NCBI GenBank assembly: GCA_011049715.1
Contig: DRHF01000441.1
Coordinates: 1-45,685, forward strand
Origin: Desulfobacterales bacterium
GTDB lineage: Bacteria; Desulfobacterota; Desulfobacteria; Desulfobacterales; UBA2156
Direction: 5' to 3'
DNA: 45,685 nt
In this document: positions 1 to 8,908 of the stretch, piece after piece
How the letters are laid out: each line of letters begins with the position of its first letter
Position numbering within the stretch: position 1 is the first letter of the stretch
The notes under the pieces: model-generated
The model's database searches: none
Told to the model about the DNA's origin: nothing
What the model saw: only the letters and a program-made list of their open reading frames with translations
Position numbers and translations under genes: made by a program

Positions 1-878
1 ATCCAGTTTACCGGGTTTTAGCAGAATATTATCCCGTACACCGATCTTGCCCACATCGTGCAGAAACGCCCCTTTGATCAGGCCCTGAATTTCATGTGGA
101 TTCAAACTGCTGGTTTCAGCGATCCGAACAGCATAAATGGAAACGCGGTAATTGTGTGCATCGGTATCACTATCTCTTTTGGCGATGGAGCTTCCCGGAA
201 CTTCAGTGTCTCCATATTTGAGTCGAGCAAGTTGACGGTTAATTTGCTCAGCCGTCGGGTCAAGAGCACTATTGTCGGATATAAAATAAAAGTGGTCAGA
301 ATTACGATCCCGACAACGATAAACACCGTTGTCCAGGCCTTCCCATAAGCCCTTTCCACGTTCTCGTGGGACACAGCGAAAATGGTCCCCACAAACGCAA
401 TCCTATTTTTTTTGGCATCAAAAAGTGGTGTGGCCGTCAGGATAAAAGGTACGCCGTTTAATTTATATACTTCATGCATGTCAACCTGGGCATCTTTTAG
501 TTCTGCCTTCAGTTCTTCATTTCTTTTTCTTAGCGCTTCCACCATTGGATACTTTTCATTGACAACCGAAGCCAGTAAGCCAAATTTCTCATCAAAAATC
601 CCCACATATACAGTTTCACCCCCGCATCCTTTCAGTCCACTGGGGGTGGTCTCAAGAAAAATGTTAAGCTCATTTTGAATGGCATCCCGGTCCGGCCAAC
701 TCGGTAAGTCAGCGAGATGGGCTATACGCTGGTTGAACAGTTTTGTCTCCAAAATCACAAGATCGACGACATCATCGATGATCCTTTTTCGTTGTTGATA
801 CCATGTCATTGCACCAAAGCAGATGGCGACAATAATCCCTACCACGGCAATTCGCATGGCCAGGTTCCGATGAAACAC
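1..878 (-). pseudogene. HD-GYP domain membrane sensor, 3' end outside window, frameshifted
   Basis: Reading leftwards, the protein begins with a membrane segment (about residues 8-26), an extracytoplasmic sensor region and a second membrane segment near residues 175-197. At about position 200 the frame breaks. The next frame continues with SIAKRDSDTDAHNYRVS and then FLHDVGKIG, the conserved start of an HD-GYP domain (metal-binding His-Asp pair), and runs off the window edge. HD-GYP proteins typically hydrolyse cyclic di-GMP. Restoring one G after the AAG codon near 201-203 rejoins the frames. A GTG at 876-878 is the first plausible start; the frame stays open slightly further upstream and no strong ribosome site is visible. 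The lesion may be a real mutation or a base-calling error. Family assignment is confident, functional state is not. Confidence 0.75.
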
Positions 879-1152
879 ACTCAGTCTCAGAGACGTTTTT
901 GATGGTGTTTTTATAGGCTATCTCTCAAATAGTTGTTTTCGGCACTACACATCACGTCGATTATATCGTTGTTCAGATACTTTCTGCATAAGAGCAGTTA
1001 GAAGCCATAGCTAATAGTGTCCCAACAAAATAGCGGTCTCTTAGACCTGATGTATGTCTGGAGATATATCAGGTTTTAAAACGGATTAGAAACCTGTGGT
1101 ACATAGCAAAAGCACAGGTCTTGGATTGATGATTTCATATCGAAATCGATAA
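879..1152. other. Intergenic stretch, nothing recognised
   Basis: AT-rich sequence between the divergent HD-GYP gene and the reverse-transcriptase scrap. I see no coding-looking frame, tRNA or clear promoter. Confidence 0.4.
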
Positions 1153-1305
1153 AATTATAAGGCTCTCATTATACCGAAAGGCTCTTCCCTGTCACCGTTG
1201 CTCGGTGTCTTTTATTTTATGGAACTTGACCGGAAGATGGGAAAATTGGATATGAAATATTTCCGGTATATGGACGATATTTTGATATTGTCGCCGACCC
1301 GATAG
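1153..1305 (+). pseudogene. Reverse transcriptase fragment (YMDD palm)
   Basis: A short open frame reads IPKGSSLSPLLG, then FRYMDDILILSPTR and a TAG. These match reverse-transcriptase motifs: the G-S-SPLL block and the catalytic YMDD box (1267-1278). The finger region upstream and the thumb/maturase region downstream are missing. The terminal TAG (1303-1305) falls where related bacterial RTs usually have Trp, so the fragment may have decayed through TGG to TAG. Its YMDD rather than YADD box and the spacing resemble stand-alone or group II-like RTs. The subtype cannot be fixed from 50 residues. It is a dead remnant with no visible start codon or ribosome site. Confidence 0.7.
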
Positions 1306-1455
1306 AACCACAGATCGACTTGCGCCGAGCCGCTCTTTAGTCGCGCGATAGCCGCTCCATTTATCCTTACCGCCTCACCGAAACAAGGCCTACCCTCCTT
1401 ATCGTCTAAAACATTGAAAAGGTCAGATCCAAAATCGCTTTATCGCTGCACCTGC

Positions 1456-1848
1456 CTATTTCTTCGCCTTTACACCCAGATACTTCTGTATCTCATCAAA
1501 GATGAGGACAGACCTCTCCCGATTGAAAGACTCGACCTTAATGAGAAAATCTGTACGGTTTTCCTCCCCTGCTTTGATCTGTACAATGATCTTCATTCCG
1601 TCCGCACTCTTTGCATCAACCTTGGCAAAAAATGCATCTTTTGCCTTGCCTGTGATTTGAAACTCGAACTTGGCCAACGCCGCAAGGGTTGCATCATATA
1701 CTGCCGTTAAATCTTTGCTCGATGTCGCGTAGAGTATCCCATTCTGGTAAACGCCGGTATCGAGGGTGATAATTGAGGGTGCACAACTCCAGCCGAGCAT
1801 CAATATGAAACCCATGAAACAAATCAGCATGACATGTTTTCTTTTCAT
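1456..1848 (-). CDS. DUF3568-like exported lipoprotein
   Basis: A 130-residue protein with a basic N-terminus (MKRKH), a hydrophobic core and a lipobox ending at Cys22 (LGWSC), so it should be lipid-anchored after signal peptidase II cleavage. The mature part is a small alpha/beta domain (YATSSKDLTAVYDATLAAL, then strands and a C-terminal helix) of the type labelled DUF3568, with no known enzymatic role. A strong ribosome site (GGGAGGGG) sits just before the ATG. It stands alone between an RT scrap and an empty spacer, so context gives no functional clue. The lipoprotein call is firm; the family name is from pattern memory. Confidence 0.75.
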   Translation of the reverse strand: MKRKHVMLICFMGFILMLGWSCAPSIITLDTGVYQNGILYATSSKDLTAVYDATLAALAKFEFQITGKAKDAFFAKVDAKSADGMKIIVQIKAGEENRTDFLIKVESFNRERSVLIFDEIQKYLGVKAKK

Positions 1849-2373
1849 TTTCTTCCCCTCCCTGAAAAATTAAAGCATTTCTGTTTGCATCAACCTGTAT
1901 TCCGGCAAGGCTGTCGCTGCCGGATATTGGAAATTTGATTTTACGAATATAGCGTCTTCAATAGTCACAACATGATATTGATTTCGGATATCGTTTACAG
2001 GTTGTTGTCAGGTTAGAAGCGACTTCAAACCCTCATTTTTTGCGTTTGGTCTTCCATTTTGGTAACTCATATTCGCTTCGCTTAAAATGGGTTTTGTCAT
2101 ATGTTGTAAATAAACTGAGCCCTTGAATAGGTTATATGCTAGCATCTCAGTTGGAATAGCCTGTCTTGAATGTTATACCATCCTTTTAGGTCAGAATTAT
2201 CGAAATTACAAATACATATTGAGATTATGCAAGCTGTCGAACTTTATGAAATTATTGCAGATGTGATATGAATATTTCCATAGTTTTTGGTTTGGATATT
2301 TACCGAAACCTTTCCATCATCCCAGATTTAGTGTCAAAAACTCGTAACAGGATTTCCGAGCAGAGAGTCAGAG
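1849..2373. other. AT-rich spacer without recognised gene
   Basis: About 525 bp between two leftward genes. It must hold the promoter of the lipoprotein gene near 1850-1950. No coding-looking frame, RNA gene or strong repeat was seen. Confidence 0.45.
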
Positions 2374-3873
2374 CTATGGGGTAAATGCATAATCATTATA
2401 TGCCATCAAGGTTAATATCGTTGAAATCCTCACCCTCCTATTAAATACTTTGGGTAGGATTCTCAAGATGAATCTTGATCTGTTGGCGTTGAAAGAAAAA
2501 AACAATGAGACAAGACGGAGTGCAAAAAGAAGGCGATATCTGAACTTGATGGGATCGACACGGTTCGATTGTTTCCAGAGATTTATCTTCCAGTAGTGTT
2601 CTAAGTTTTGATAGATGGCATCAAAAGAGTAGACCGTTCTGATTACTCGCTTGTATTCTGCCGTCAACTCATCAGGTGTCATCAGTGAAGGTCTGAAGAC
2701 GACGGTTTCGGTGTCGTATTCGCTCCAGTTTTTGTGTATGATCCGTCCCTCTGCTTCAAGGCGTTTGAGGAGCTTGGTCCCCGGGAAAGGCGTAAGGATA
2801 TTAATCAATGGCATTAGCAGCCGATTGCGTTGAATAAATTCGATCAGGTCGTCAAATGCCTGCGGCGTATCATAATCGTATCCCAAGATGAAGGAACTGT
2901 GTACAAGAATGCCGTGCGATTGGATTTTATTGATGGCTTCTGCGTAATCAGCCTTTAGATTAATATTTTTCCCCATTGAAGATAGATTTTTTTCCGAGAT
3001 GGATTCAAACCCGATTAGGATTGCACCGCATCCGCTTTCTTTCATCAGTTGCAGCAGCTCATCCTCTTTAGAAACATTTACAGACGCCTGACAGGACCAG
3101 TTGAGGTTATACGGTTTTATAGCAGCAAAAAGTTCCCGGGCGTATTTTTTATCACCTATGATGTTATCGTCTGCAAAGAATATGGATTTTTTCTTAAAAC
3201 TGGTAGTCGAATCATGGAGTTCTGTAACCTCACTTAATACCTGTTCAATGGTTTTATGCCGGATACGCTGACCGTCATAAGCATAAACAGAGCAGAATTC
3301 ACATTGAAACGGGCAGCCTTTGGTTGTTTGTAAAATGTCGGCAAGGTACCTATTCATCGAAAGTTTAGATCGAACCGGTTTGGGAAAGGCAGTAAGATCC
3401 GCGGCATGCTTATCGGTATAGATCCGTTTTAACCGACCTGCTTGTGCATCCTTTAGAAGGTTTTGCCATACATGCTCAGCCTCACCAATTACCAGCGAAT
3501 CGCAAAATTGAAGCGCCTCGTCATTACACATTGAGGGATGGATGCCACCCAAAACGGTCTTTACCCCTCGCTTACGAAAACGATCTGCAATATGGTAGGC
3601 CCGCATTGCAAACATGGTCCGGGCAGTAATACCGACTAGGTCTGCTGGCCAATCGTAATCAACATCTTCGATGTTTTCATCAAACACCCTAACTTCATGT
3701 TCATCAGGAGTTAATGAAAGCAACACTGGAATTGCGAGAAGATACGAAAAATATTTTTTAGAGAATGTAAAATCGACAATAAATTTGTAATCGTAAAAAC
3801 TCTTTTTACCGATCTTACTATTTCGGGGTATTACCAGGGCAATTCTCATACCGGTTAAGTTGCTAATGGACAT
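2374..3873 (-). CDS. B12-binding-type radical SAM protein
   Basis: A 499-residue protein with the two-domain layout of cobalamin-binding radical SAM enzymes. An N-terminal Rossmann-like half (about 8-150) contains TVLGGIHPSMCNDEA and ends in LVIGEAEHVW. A radical SAM half follows, with the cluster motif CX3CX2C in GCPFQCEFC near residues 187-194 and later IFFADDNII and GFES blocks. The canonical DXHXXG cobalamin ligand motif is not visible, so B12 use is uncertain. The C-terminal 100 residues are basic, matching the variable tail of B-class radical SAM proteins of unknown substrate. ATG 3871-3873 is used; a second Met eight residues later (MRIALVIPRN) is an equally credible start. No partner gene is adjacent. 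Substrate unknown. Confidence 0.85.
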   Translation of the reverse strand: MSISNLTGMRIALVIPRNSKIGKKSFYDYKFIVDFTFSKKYFSYLLAIPVLLSLTPDEHEVRVFDENIEDVDYDWPADLVGITARTMFAMRAYHIADRFRKRGVKTVLGGIHPSMCNDEALQFCDSLVIGEAEHVWQNLLKDAQAGRLKRIYTDKHAADLTAFPKPVRSKLSMNRYLADILQTTKGCPFQCEFCSVYAYDGQRIRHKTIEQVLSEVTELHDSTTSFKKKSIFFADDNIIGDKKYARELFAAIKPYNLNWSCQASVNVSKEDELLQLMKESGCGAILIGFESISEKNLSSMGKNINLKADYAEAINKIQSHGILVHSSFILGYDYDTPQAFDDLIEFIQRNRLLMPLINILTPFPGTKLLKRLEAEGRIIHKNWSEYDTETVVFRPSLMTPDELTAEYKRVIRTVYSFDAIYQNLEHYWKINLWKQSNRVDPIKFRYRLLFALRLVSLFFSFNANRSRFILRILPKVFNRRVRISTILTLMAYNDYAFTP

Positions 3874-4009
3874 AGATTGATTAAGATGTTTTTCTCGAGG
3901 TATGTCGCAGTCCTAAATTGTAAATTCTAAACTAACGCTACAGCCTTCAACTGTCAATCAACATTCATAAAAGAAAAGAAAAACAGAAACATCTTTGAGT
4001 CTACTTTTT

Positions 4010-4160
4010 TATGACCGAACTGGTGAGCCGGGTAGACCGGAGGAATTTCACTTCCAGTCCCCCACAGGTAGGGTCGAAGGCTGGCGCGGTTCCCGAAAGT
4101 CCGTTTCCAGCCCCCCCTCGTCAAACCCAGCATGTGGGTTTCCCACACTAGGCTTACTCT
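4010..4160 (-). other. Possible group II intron/retroelement 3'-end remnant
   Basis: The minus strand contains GTGTGGGAAACCC, a small hairpin (ACCCA-CATGC-TGGGT) and GACGAGGGGGGG, a G/C-rich structured block of the kind seen around the end of group II intron-like retroelements. The overlapping 64-residue frame (3954-4148) resembles the spurious short ORFs often predicted there. There is no adjacent reverse transcriptase; the RT scrap at 1153-1305 is 2.7 kb away on the other strand. Recognition is by overall look, not by a folded domain V, so confidence is low. Confidence 0.3.
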
Positions 4161-4272
4161 GTTAACTTCACATGAAGGGTTATGAGACCTATCGAACTGG
4201 CAGCGCTTTCAGGCTTGATAGTAACGAACTCCATAATCATTAAATAATCCCAGAGTATCGTAGAACCAGGCC

Positions 4273-5351
4273 CTACTCCACCTGTTCCAGCCGAAGCCAC
4301 GGCGTTTTCTGGCATACATCAGATGCCGTCTGATCTTTTTTTCCACCCAGTCTTTGATATAGCCAAAGCACTCGCTGGAGTTGCCGACCCGAAAGTAGTT
4401 GCCACTGGATGCGGCGAAACGTTCGCACCATCCAACGATAAAAGAGAATCGAGATTAAAAATGTGATGCCGCCGATTGAAAGAATGATGCCGAAAGTGGG
4501 CCCTGTAAATCCCCGTTCATCGATCAGGTAGCTTCGCTCGATGTATCCAACCGATGGACTGAACTTCCAAAAAAAGATAAAAAGCATCAGTAGCCATAGG
4601 GTGTGGTTGTTTTTGCGAAAACGGTCAGACGACCCGGAACGGATCGGATATAAGGCCAAGCCCGGTTGAACCCCGTTGATGATTCCAATTTCCTTGTGTG
4701 CTTGCGCGGGTCGGGCTGCTTTTTTTCAGAAATATATCGGATACCGACCAGCGCCGTAAACAACGGCGGAATTCCGGCCAGAAAGAAAACCAGCCATGGA
4801 TCCACCGACCCGGCCTCAATGTTGTCCTGCAACTAGCCACCCAAAAACAAAGCGCCCGCGTTTGCGACAGACAATATCAACCATTGAAAATTGACAAAAG
4901 ATCCTACCCTTCTCAGACGCCGGCCCTCTGTTACCATGATGGCATCCGTCACGACGTCCACAAACGCGTATATTGCAAACGTAAGATTGAAAACAACAAA
5001 GTAAATCAATGGGATGGTGATTCCCAGATAAGAAAAAAGAGCAGTTGCAAACCAGAACACAACCGCCAGACAGGCCATTAATACATACCAGGATTTTCGA
5101 TGATAGCCGAACAATGCCAACCGATCGGAAATGTAGCCCCAAACCGGTTTGATCATCCATCCAATGTTCCTCAAAGCGTCGAACAGCTGCCCTCCGGCAT
5201 CGTCCACTCCGAGCTGAAACTTGATGAAAAACAGGATGGGAATTTCCGTTAAGCTTTTTGTACCCTGGACAAAATATGGCGTGCCGATGGTCCAGCGGAG
5301 GTGTGAAAGTCTACGGGATTTTCGGGTAGTCGTTCTTTGGGATGAATTCAT
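4273..5351 (-). pseudogene. BT1/MFS-type transporter, broken by nonsense and frameshifts
   Basis: The first 172 codons encode several membrane helices with the folate-biopterin transporter (BT1, an MFS relative) pattern: GTKSLTEIPILFF, then DALRNIGWMIKPVWGYISD and FVDVVTDAIMV. The frame meets a TAG at 4830-4832 exactly where LGG-W-LQDN would be expected, suggesting TGG to TAG. Coding resumes to about 4620, shifts frame (RKNNHTLWLLMLFIFFWKFSP) and continues to FYRWMVRTFRRIQW, after which similarity is lost well short of the family's usual 420 or more residues. At least three lesions make it a pseudogene. Members move folates, pterins or related anions across the cytoplasmic membrane. The substrate here is unknown. 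Confidence 0.75.
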
Positions 5352-5497
5352 GACCCCATTCTCGCCTGAAGCAGAATTGAAAGCAAATCGGTTTTATTTA
5401 AAAGTAGATCAATCAATGCCTTATGACTGTGAGATCGTATTGGAGTACAGCAAGATTGTGGGGTTCGTAAATATTGCCCATACACGACTTTAAGTAA

Positions 5498-5857
5498 TTA
5501 ATAGAGGCGTCCTTTCATCTGTTTAACTTTGCGCTCTATAAAATCAATGACCTTTGATTCGAGATTTACGGAATTGAGCCTGTTGATACGCGGAATGCCT
5601 CCTGGGCTGACACAGTTTATTTCAACCAGTTTATCTCCGATCAGATCGATCCCGACAAAAAAGAGACCATCTGTAATTAGTGCTTTTTTAATCGCCCTGC
5701 AAATTTTCTTTTCTTTTGGAGTGATTTCGTGCCTAAAGGCCTGCCCCCCAACGTGAATGTTGGTTCTGAATTCATCTTTAAACGGCTTCCGCCGCATTGC
5801 GCCGAGGATTTCGCCGTTTAGCATAAGGATTCTCACATCTCCTTCGCTCTTGACCAC
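5498..5857 (-). pseudogene. ATP-grasp ligase C-terminal fragment (glutathione synthetase-like)
   Basis: The 119-residue frame matches the catalytic end of prokaryotic glutathione-synthetase-type ATP-grasp enzymes: EGDVRILMLNGEILGAMRR, then FRTNIHVGGQA, then GLFFVGIDLIGDKLVEINCVSPGG, which carries the Mg-binding Glu and Asn. These enzymes form peptide-like bonds through an acylphosphate. The N-terminal preATP-grasp and lid regions are absent. The frame stays open upstream to about 5965 but has no good ATG and loses similarity, so this is a 5'-truncated relic. Stop at 5498. It lies beside the broken transporter in the same decaying block. Confidence 0.7.
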
Positions 5858-6113
5858 GTCCAGATATTCCTGCTTGTCAGAAAAGAATTTCCTTTTTGAG
5901 ACCGAGGTAAGGGAAAATTTAAAGTCGCGTACTATGACTGGTTGAATTCCAATTTGTAGTGAGGATGGATATCAAAAAGCAATCATACTGCGACAGCCGA
6001 TGATAGGATTCAGATATCGGAAATCGGTTGTATTGCCAAGACGGCATTTCTCTTCAACCCAGTCGAAATGTTGAGATTATTGGTGTAGGAAACCTGTCGG
6101 CCCAAGTGGGCCT

Positions 6114-6335
6114 TTAAAAATAGGCCTCGGCGGGGTATTCCGGGTCAATATTGAAATCATCAAAACGATGTCCCGGCTGCTCGTCATATACAGGAATAAT
6201 ATCGATGGGTGGGACATGGGGAGCGAGGATGGGTTTCAGATATTTGAAAACCGGGTGCGGAATGTCCAAACCGGCACAAGTGCGGTATATCAAAAAACAT
6301 GCAACATTGTTCTGATATTCCTCGAAATTTGATGA
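6114..6335 (-). other. Coding-looking remnant of unknown identity
   Basis: On the minus strand, in the same frame as the IS200 scrap but after a TGA, about 73 codons stay open and look protein-like: LDIPHPVFKYLKPILAPHVP, then VYDEQPGHRFDDFNIDPEYP, ending in TAA at 6114-6116. There is no start codon or ribosome site. The proline- and acid-rich tail could be the C-terminus of a transposase or an accessory protein. I do not recognise it. Confidence 0.3.
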
Positions 6336-6410
6336 TCAGGAATTCGGAATCCAGGTTAAATGATATTTGCATTCTCATTTCGTATGGCTTAAACTATATT
6401 TGTTGTCCAT
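6336..6410 (-). pseudogene. IS200/IS605-type TnpA N-terminal remnant
   Basis: From an ATG at 6408-6410 the frame reads MDNKYSLSHTK, a TGA, then ECKYHLTWIPNS and another TGA. This is the start of Y1 (HUH) transposases of the IS200 type, where Trp normally occupies the first stop (SHTKWxCKYH). Everything after strand 1, including the HUH motif and catalytic Tyr, is gone. A family-typical hairpin lies about 85 bp upstream of its start, at 6496-6514. Inactive relic. Confidence 0.65.
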
Positions 6411-6495
6411 TGAAAGCCTTTCTTTCTATGAATTTTGAGCGTTTCACATTATGAGGGGCTTTCATATACTCCCGGAAATGTCAAACTCTGGGAGT

Positions 6496-6514
6496 CCCCC
6501 GGCACAACCGGGGG
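6496..6514. repeat. IS200-type end hairpin, copy 1
   Basis: Perfect 7-bp stem CCCCCGG / CCGGGGG with a CACAA loop, followed by TTTACCGATG. The same hairpin-plus-tail pattern recurs at 25611-25635, in the same orientation and again upstream of a minus-strand TnpA start. This is consistent with the subterminal hairpin recognised by Y1 transposases. Confidence 0.6.
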
Positions 6515-6540
6515 TTTACCGATGATTAATTACAGACCGA

Positions 6541-6798
6541 ATGGGGAACAAATATGCGGTTCATTCATTAAAATTTGATGACTGTATAAAAGATAATCAT
6601 TTGGTTTTTTCTGCTTATTATAAAGACGATAAAGCACCAGACGAAGGAAGTCACTTTTATTTTATTGCCCTTCCTTTAAAACTATATGCAGGGATCGAGC
6701 TTCATACCGGCATACCAAACAGTTTACAGGAGGTACACAAAAAGGGATCGGTGGGGTTCCAGCTAAAAGATAGAAAGACCGATAAAAATAAGAAATAG
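6541..6798 (+). CDS. Small hypothetical protein
   Basis: An 85-residue, soluble-looking protein rich in Lys and aromatic residues (HFYFIALPLKLYAGIEL), with no signal peptide or known motif. There is no clear ribosome site before the ATG, which follows the IS200 hairpin by 26 bp, so the true start could differ. Codon use is AT-rich like the next gene, and its stop overlaps a good ribosome site (AGGAGGT) for the tiny frame at 6812. It may belong to a horizontally acquired pair with 6879-7295. Function unknown. Confidence 0.45.
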   Translation: MGNKYAVHSLKFDDCIKDNHLVFSAYYKDDKAPDEGSHFYFIALPLKLYAGIELHTGIPNSLQEVHKKGSVGFQLKDRKTDKNKK

Positions 6799-6811
6799 GA
6801 GGTAGTTTATC

Positions 6812-6859
6812 ATGTCAAACGAAACACCTATTTATAATTTGAGGGATATCTCAAACTGA
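6812..6859 (+). CDS. Possible 15-residue peptide
   Basis: ATG with a strong upstream AGGAGGT opens a 15-codon frame (MSNETPIYNLRDISN) that ends 19 bp before the next gene. It could be a leader peptide, the truncated start of a lost gene, or chance. Only the ribosome site supports it. Confidence 0.2.
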   Translation: MSNETPIYNLRDISN

Positions 6860-6878
6860 ACAATAAGAGGGCATTAAA

Positions 6879-7295
6879 ATGAAAAGATTATTTATAACTG
6901 TAATGATGACAATGATTGTATTGTGTATGGATTCTGTGGCTAGCGAGAAAAAAATATTAATACCTGTTACCCTTGAATTATCAAATGGGAGACAAATAGA
7001 GGTTGTGCTAGAGCAAGGACAAGATTATTTTAATATACGAGGGACAAGTTTAGGGGCTATAACAATCGCTATAGACAAAATAAAAGAAATCATTTTGTTT
7101 AATAAAATGGGTTGCGGTCCTTTCGGTCCTTTTCCTTGTGAATATCGACTTGCTGTTGTTTTGTCAAATGGCGAAAAATTGGAAGGGGTTTCACATGGCA
7201 AATATATCGGAAAATTAAGATCTAGTTTTTATGGCAAGATCGATATTGATACATATCCTGTACATATATATTTCAGGGGTAAACCGGCAGAGTGA
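6879..7295 (+). CDS. Exported hypothetical protein
   Basis: 138 residues. The N-terminus (MKRLFITVMMTMIVLCMDSVAS) is a Sec signal peptide, probably cleaved after VAS. The mature region is a small beta-rich domain with LSNGRQIEVVLEQGQD and a repeat-like second half LSNGEKLEGVSHGKYIGKL. The duplicated 'LSNGxx' beginnings suggest two beta modules, similar in look to proteins predicted to handle a ligand or peptide in the periplasm. A Cys pair (Cys79, Cys87) brackets GPFGPFP and may form a disulfide. RBS AGAGGG lies before the ATG. No family recognised. Confidence 0.6.
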   Translation: MKRLFITVMMTMIVLCMDSVASEKKILIPVTLELSNGRQIEVVLEQGQDYFNIRGTSLGAITIAIDKIKEIILFNKMGCGPFGPFPCEYRLAVVLSNGEKLEGVSHGKYIGKLRSSFYGKIDIDTYPVHIYFRGKPAE

Positions 7296-7311
7296 AAGGA
7301 GAAAAACAAAA

Positions 7312-7650
7312 GTGCGGATTTATGATTTAAAGGGTTTAAGCATTAAACTAAAAATCGGTATCAGAACATTAAGAGAATACAGTAAAAAGGGAGGGCTGAA
7401 AACCCGGAAGGGCCTATTATGTGACCGAGCCGAACCTTATCTGTTTTAGATACTGAAAGATAGCGATAAAGGCAAAGGGGCTAACGGACTAAAAGAAAAA
7501 ATCGCTTCTCATCGCAAAGAAAAACTTCTAAAACAAGGTCAGTTCAAAAAGGAGGTGAACCGCTTTTATCAAAACGCCTTGGCAAACAACCCTGAAAACA
7601 TATTGAATAACTTAACCCCAATCGCTACCTGTAGTGTAATGATTTCTTGA
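7312..7650 (+). pseudogene. Excisionase-like helix-turn-helix protein, frameshifted
   Basis: GTG start after GAAAGGAG. The frame reads VRIYDLKGLSIKLKIGIRTLREYSKKGGLK, the winged-helix/MerR-type HTH found in excisionase and phage DNA-binding proteins. It shifts near 7408 into GRAYYVTEPNLICF and shifts again near 7450 into a Lys-rich tail (KEKIASHRKEKLLKQGQFKK) ending in TGA at 7648-7650. The pieces fit one ancestral protein of about 110 residues with two indels. Its position beside IS relics suggests leftover phage or integrative-element DNA. The last 25 bp overlap a coding-looking minus-strand frame, so the exact end is unsure. Confidence 0.5.
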
Positions 7651-7868
7651 CCTGAGACATTGTCTTAGAAACGCGCCGAAGAGCAAACGATTGAGCACAA
7701 TTTGCTAATACTCCCTTGATCTTTTCGGACAGAAATCAATGTTGAATACCACGCCAATTTTCTGATATGAATCTCAGAACACTTTAGCAAGAAAGCTCAG
7801 TCAGTACTGAAATTTCTGCCGCTAACTGCGATCATCCCACACGATTTATGGTCGACATCTAAGGAAAA

Positions 7869-8897
7869 ATGATGAAAAAGGATACACTCCTTATTTTTAA
7901 TATTACAGCCGGCATTTTCTTGTTGCTTTTCATAGGGCTCAGCCTGAATGGATGCAGCCCGAACAAATCCGGGGAATATACGGGGCCCATCAATAACCTT
8001 AAAATAGGCTTAGTCCCGTACATAGCCGATTTGTACGGGCTTCTTTTGTTGGCCGAAAGTGAAGGCTTTTTCAAGAAACAGTGGCTCGACATTACTTTCG
8101 TGCGCATGCCATCCGGGTCGGATGCAATTAAAGCGCTCCAGAAAGGAAGCGTGGACTTGGGTACGGGTACGGAGTTTCCTTTTGTCAAGGAGATTATGCA
8201 AGGCCGAAACCTGGAGGTTATTACCACGGTATGGCGTGGAGATGTTGTTTACATTGCCGGCCGCAGGGACAGGGGAATTCTGAAACCATCCGATTTCAGA
8301 GGGAAGAAGATCGCTGTTACCTTGGGTACCCAGCTCGAATTTTTTTTGGACAGATATCTGCTTTATAACGGCATGACCATGGAAGATATCCATATCATGG
8401 ACAAAAGCCTGCAATCCCTGATCGACCCCTTCCTTTCGGGAGAAGCCGACGGAGTCGTCTATGCCGAACCGCATCTCGATATGGCGAGGAGGAAAATCGG
8501 GGATAATATCGTAACCTGGCCCATCCAGGAGGAACAACCGACCTACGCTGTTGTTGCTGGCAGAAAAGAATTTGTGCGGTTCCATCCCGATATCATCAAG
8601 AGGTTTTTAAAGGCACTCAGAGAGGCTGAACTCTATTATCAGGACAATTCCCAAAAAGCGCGAACCCAGATCCTCGGCCATCCTCTGAGAAAGGGCAGCT
8701 TTTATAAAGCGGATCTCCCCTTGCTGTCTTACGGCCTCTTCCTGGAAAAGCCCTTTCTTGTCACGATGGAAGATGAGGCAAGATGGCACATTGCGAGAGG
8801 AGAATCCCTTCTCAGGGAGGTTCCGAATTTTTTGGAATTTATCTACTTCGATGGACTTGAATCCGTAAAACCCGAGGGGATATCTATTATCCGATAG
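7869..8897 (+). CDS. Solute-binding lipoprotein, NMT1/TauA/SsuA-like
   Basis: A 342-residue periplasmic binding protein. The signal peptide ends in a lipobox (LSLNGC), predicting a membrane-tethered lipoprotein. The mature part follows the type-2 binding fold of the NMT1/THI5, TauA and SsuA group: LKIGLVPYIADLYGLLLLAE, then GSVDLGTGTEFPFV, then DFRGKKIAVTLGTQLEFFLDRYL, then EADGVVYAEPHLDMA. Such proteins bind sulfonates, nitrate, thiamine precursors or aromatic acids. No permease or ATPase gene is next to it. Instead the stop lies 11 bp before a transmembrane sigma-54 activator, so the protein more likely serves as the ligand sensor for that regulator than for an importer. ATG 7869 or 7872 are both served by AAGGA. 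Confidence 0.85.
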   Translation: MMKKDTLLIFNITAGIFLLLFIGLSLNGCSPNKSGEYTGPINNLKIGLVPYIADLYGLLLLAESEGFFKKQWLDITFVRMPSGSDAIKALQKGSVDLGTGTEFPFVKEIMQGRNLEVITTVWRGDVVYIAGRRDRGILKPSDFRGKKIAVTLGTQLEFFLDRYLLYNGMTMEDIHIMDKSLQSLIDPFLSGEADGVVYAEPHLDMARRKIGDNIVTWPIQEEQPTYAVVAGRKEFVRFHPDIIKRFLKALREAELYYQDNSQKARTQILGHPLRKGSFYKADLPLLSYGLFLEKPFLVTMEDEARWHIARGESLLREVPNFLEFIYFDGLESVKPEGISIIR

Positions 8898-8908
8898 GAG
8901 ATCGAGAA

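Noticed and set aside
3954-4148. 64-residue frame on the minus strand
   Set aside because: Low-complexity composition and no ribosome site; it overlaps the structured retroelement-like block.
4830-4832. TAG as pyrrolysine or recoded tryptophan in the BT1-like gene
   Set aside because: The same gene carries frameshifts and a truncated 3' end, and TAG ends intact genes in the window; pseudogene decay is sufficient.
7625-7735. Minus-strand frame reading VLANCAQSFALRRVSKTMSQ
   Set aside because: It looks like a transposase C-terminus but overlaps the HTH remnant, is only about 36 codons long and could not be matched to a family with confidence.
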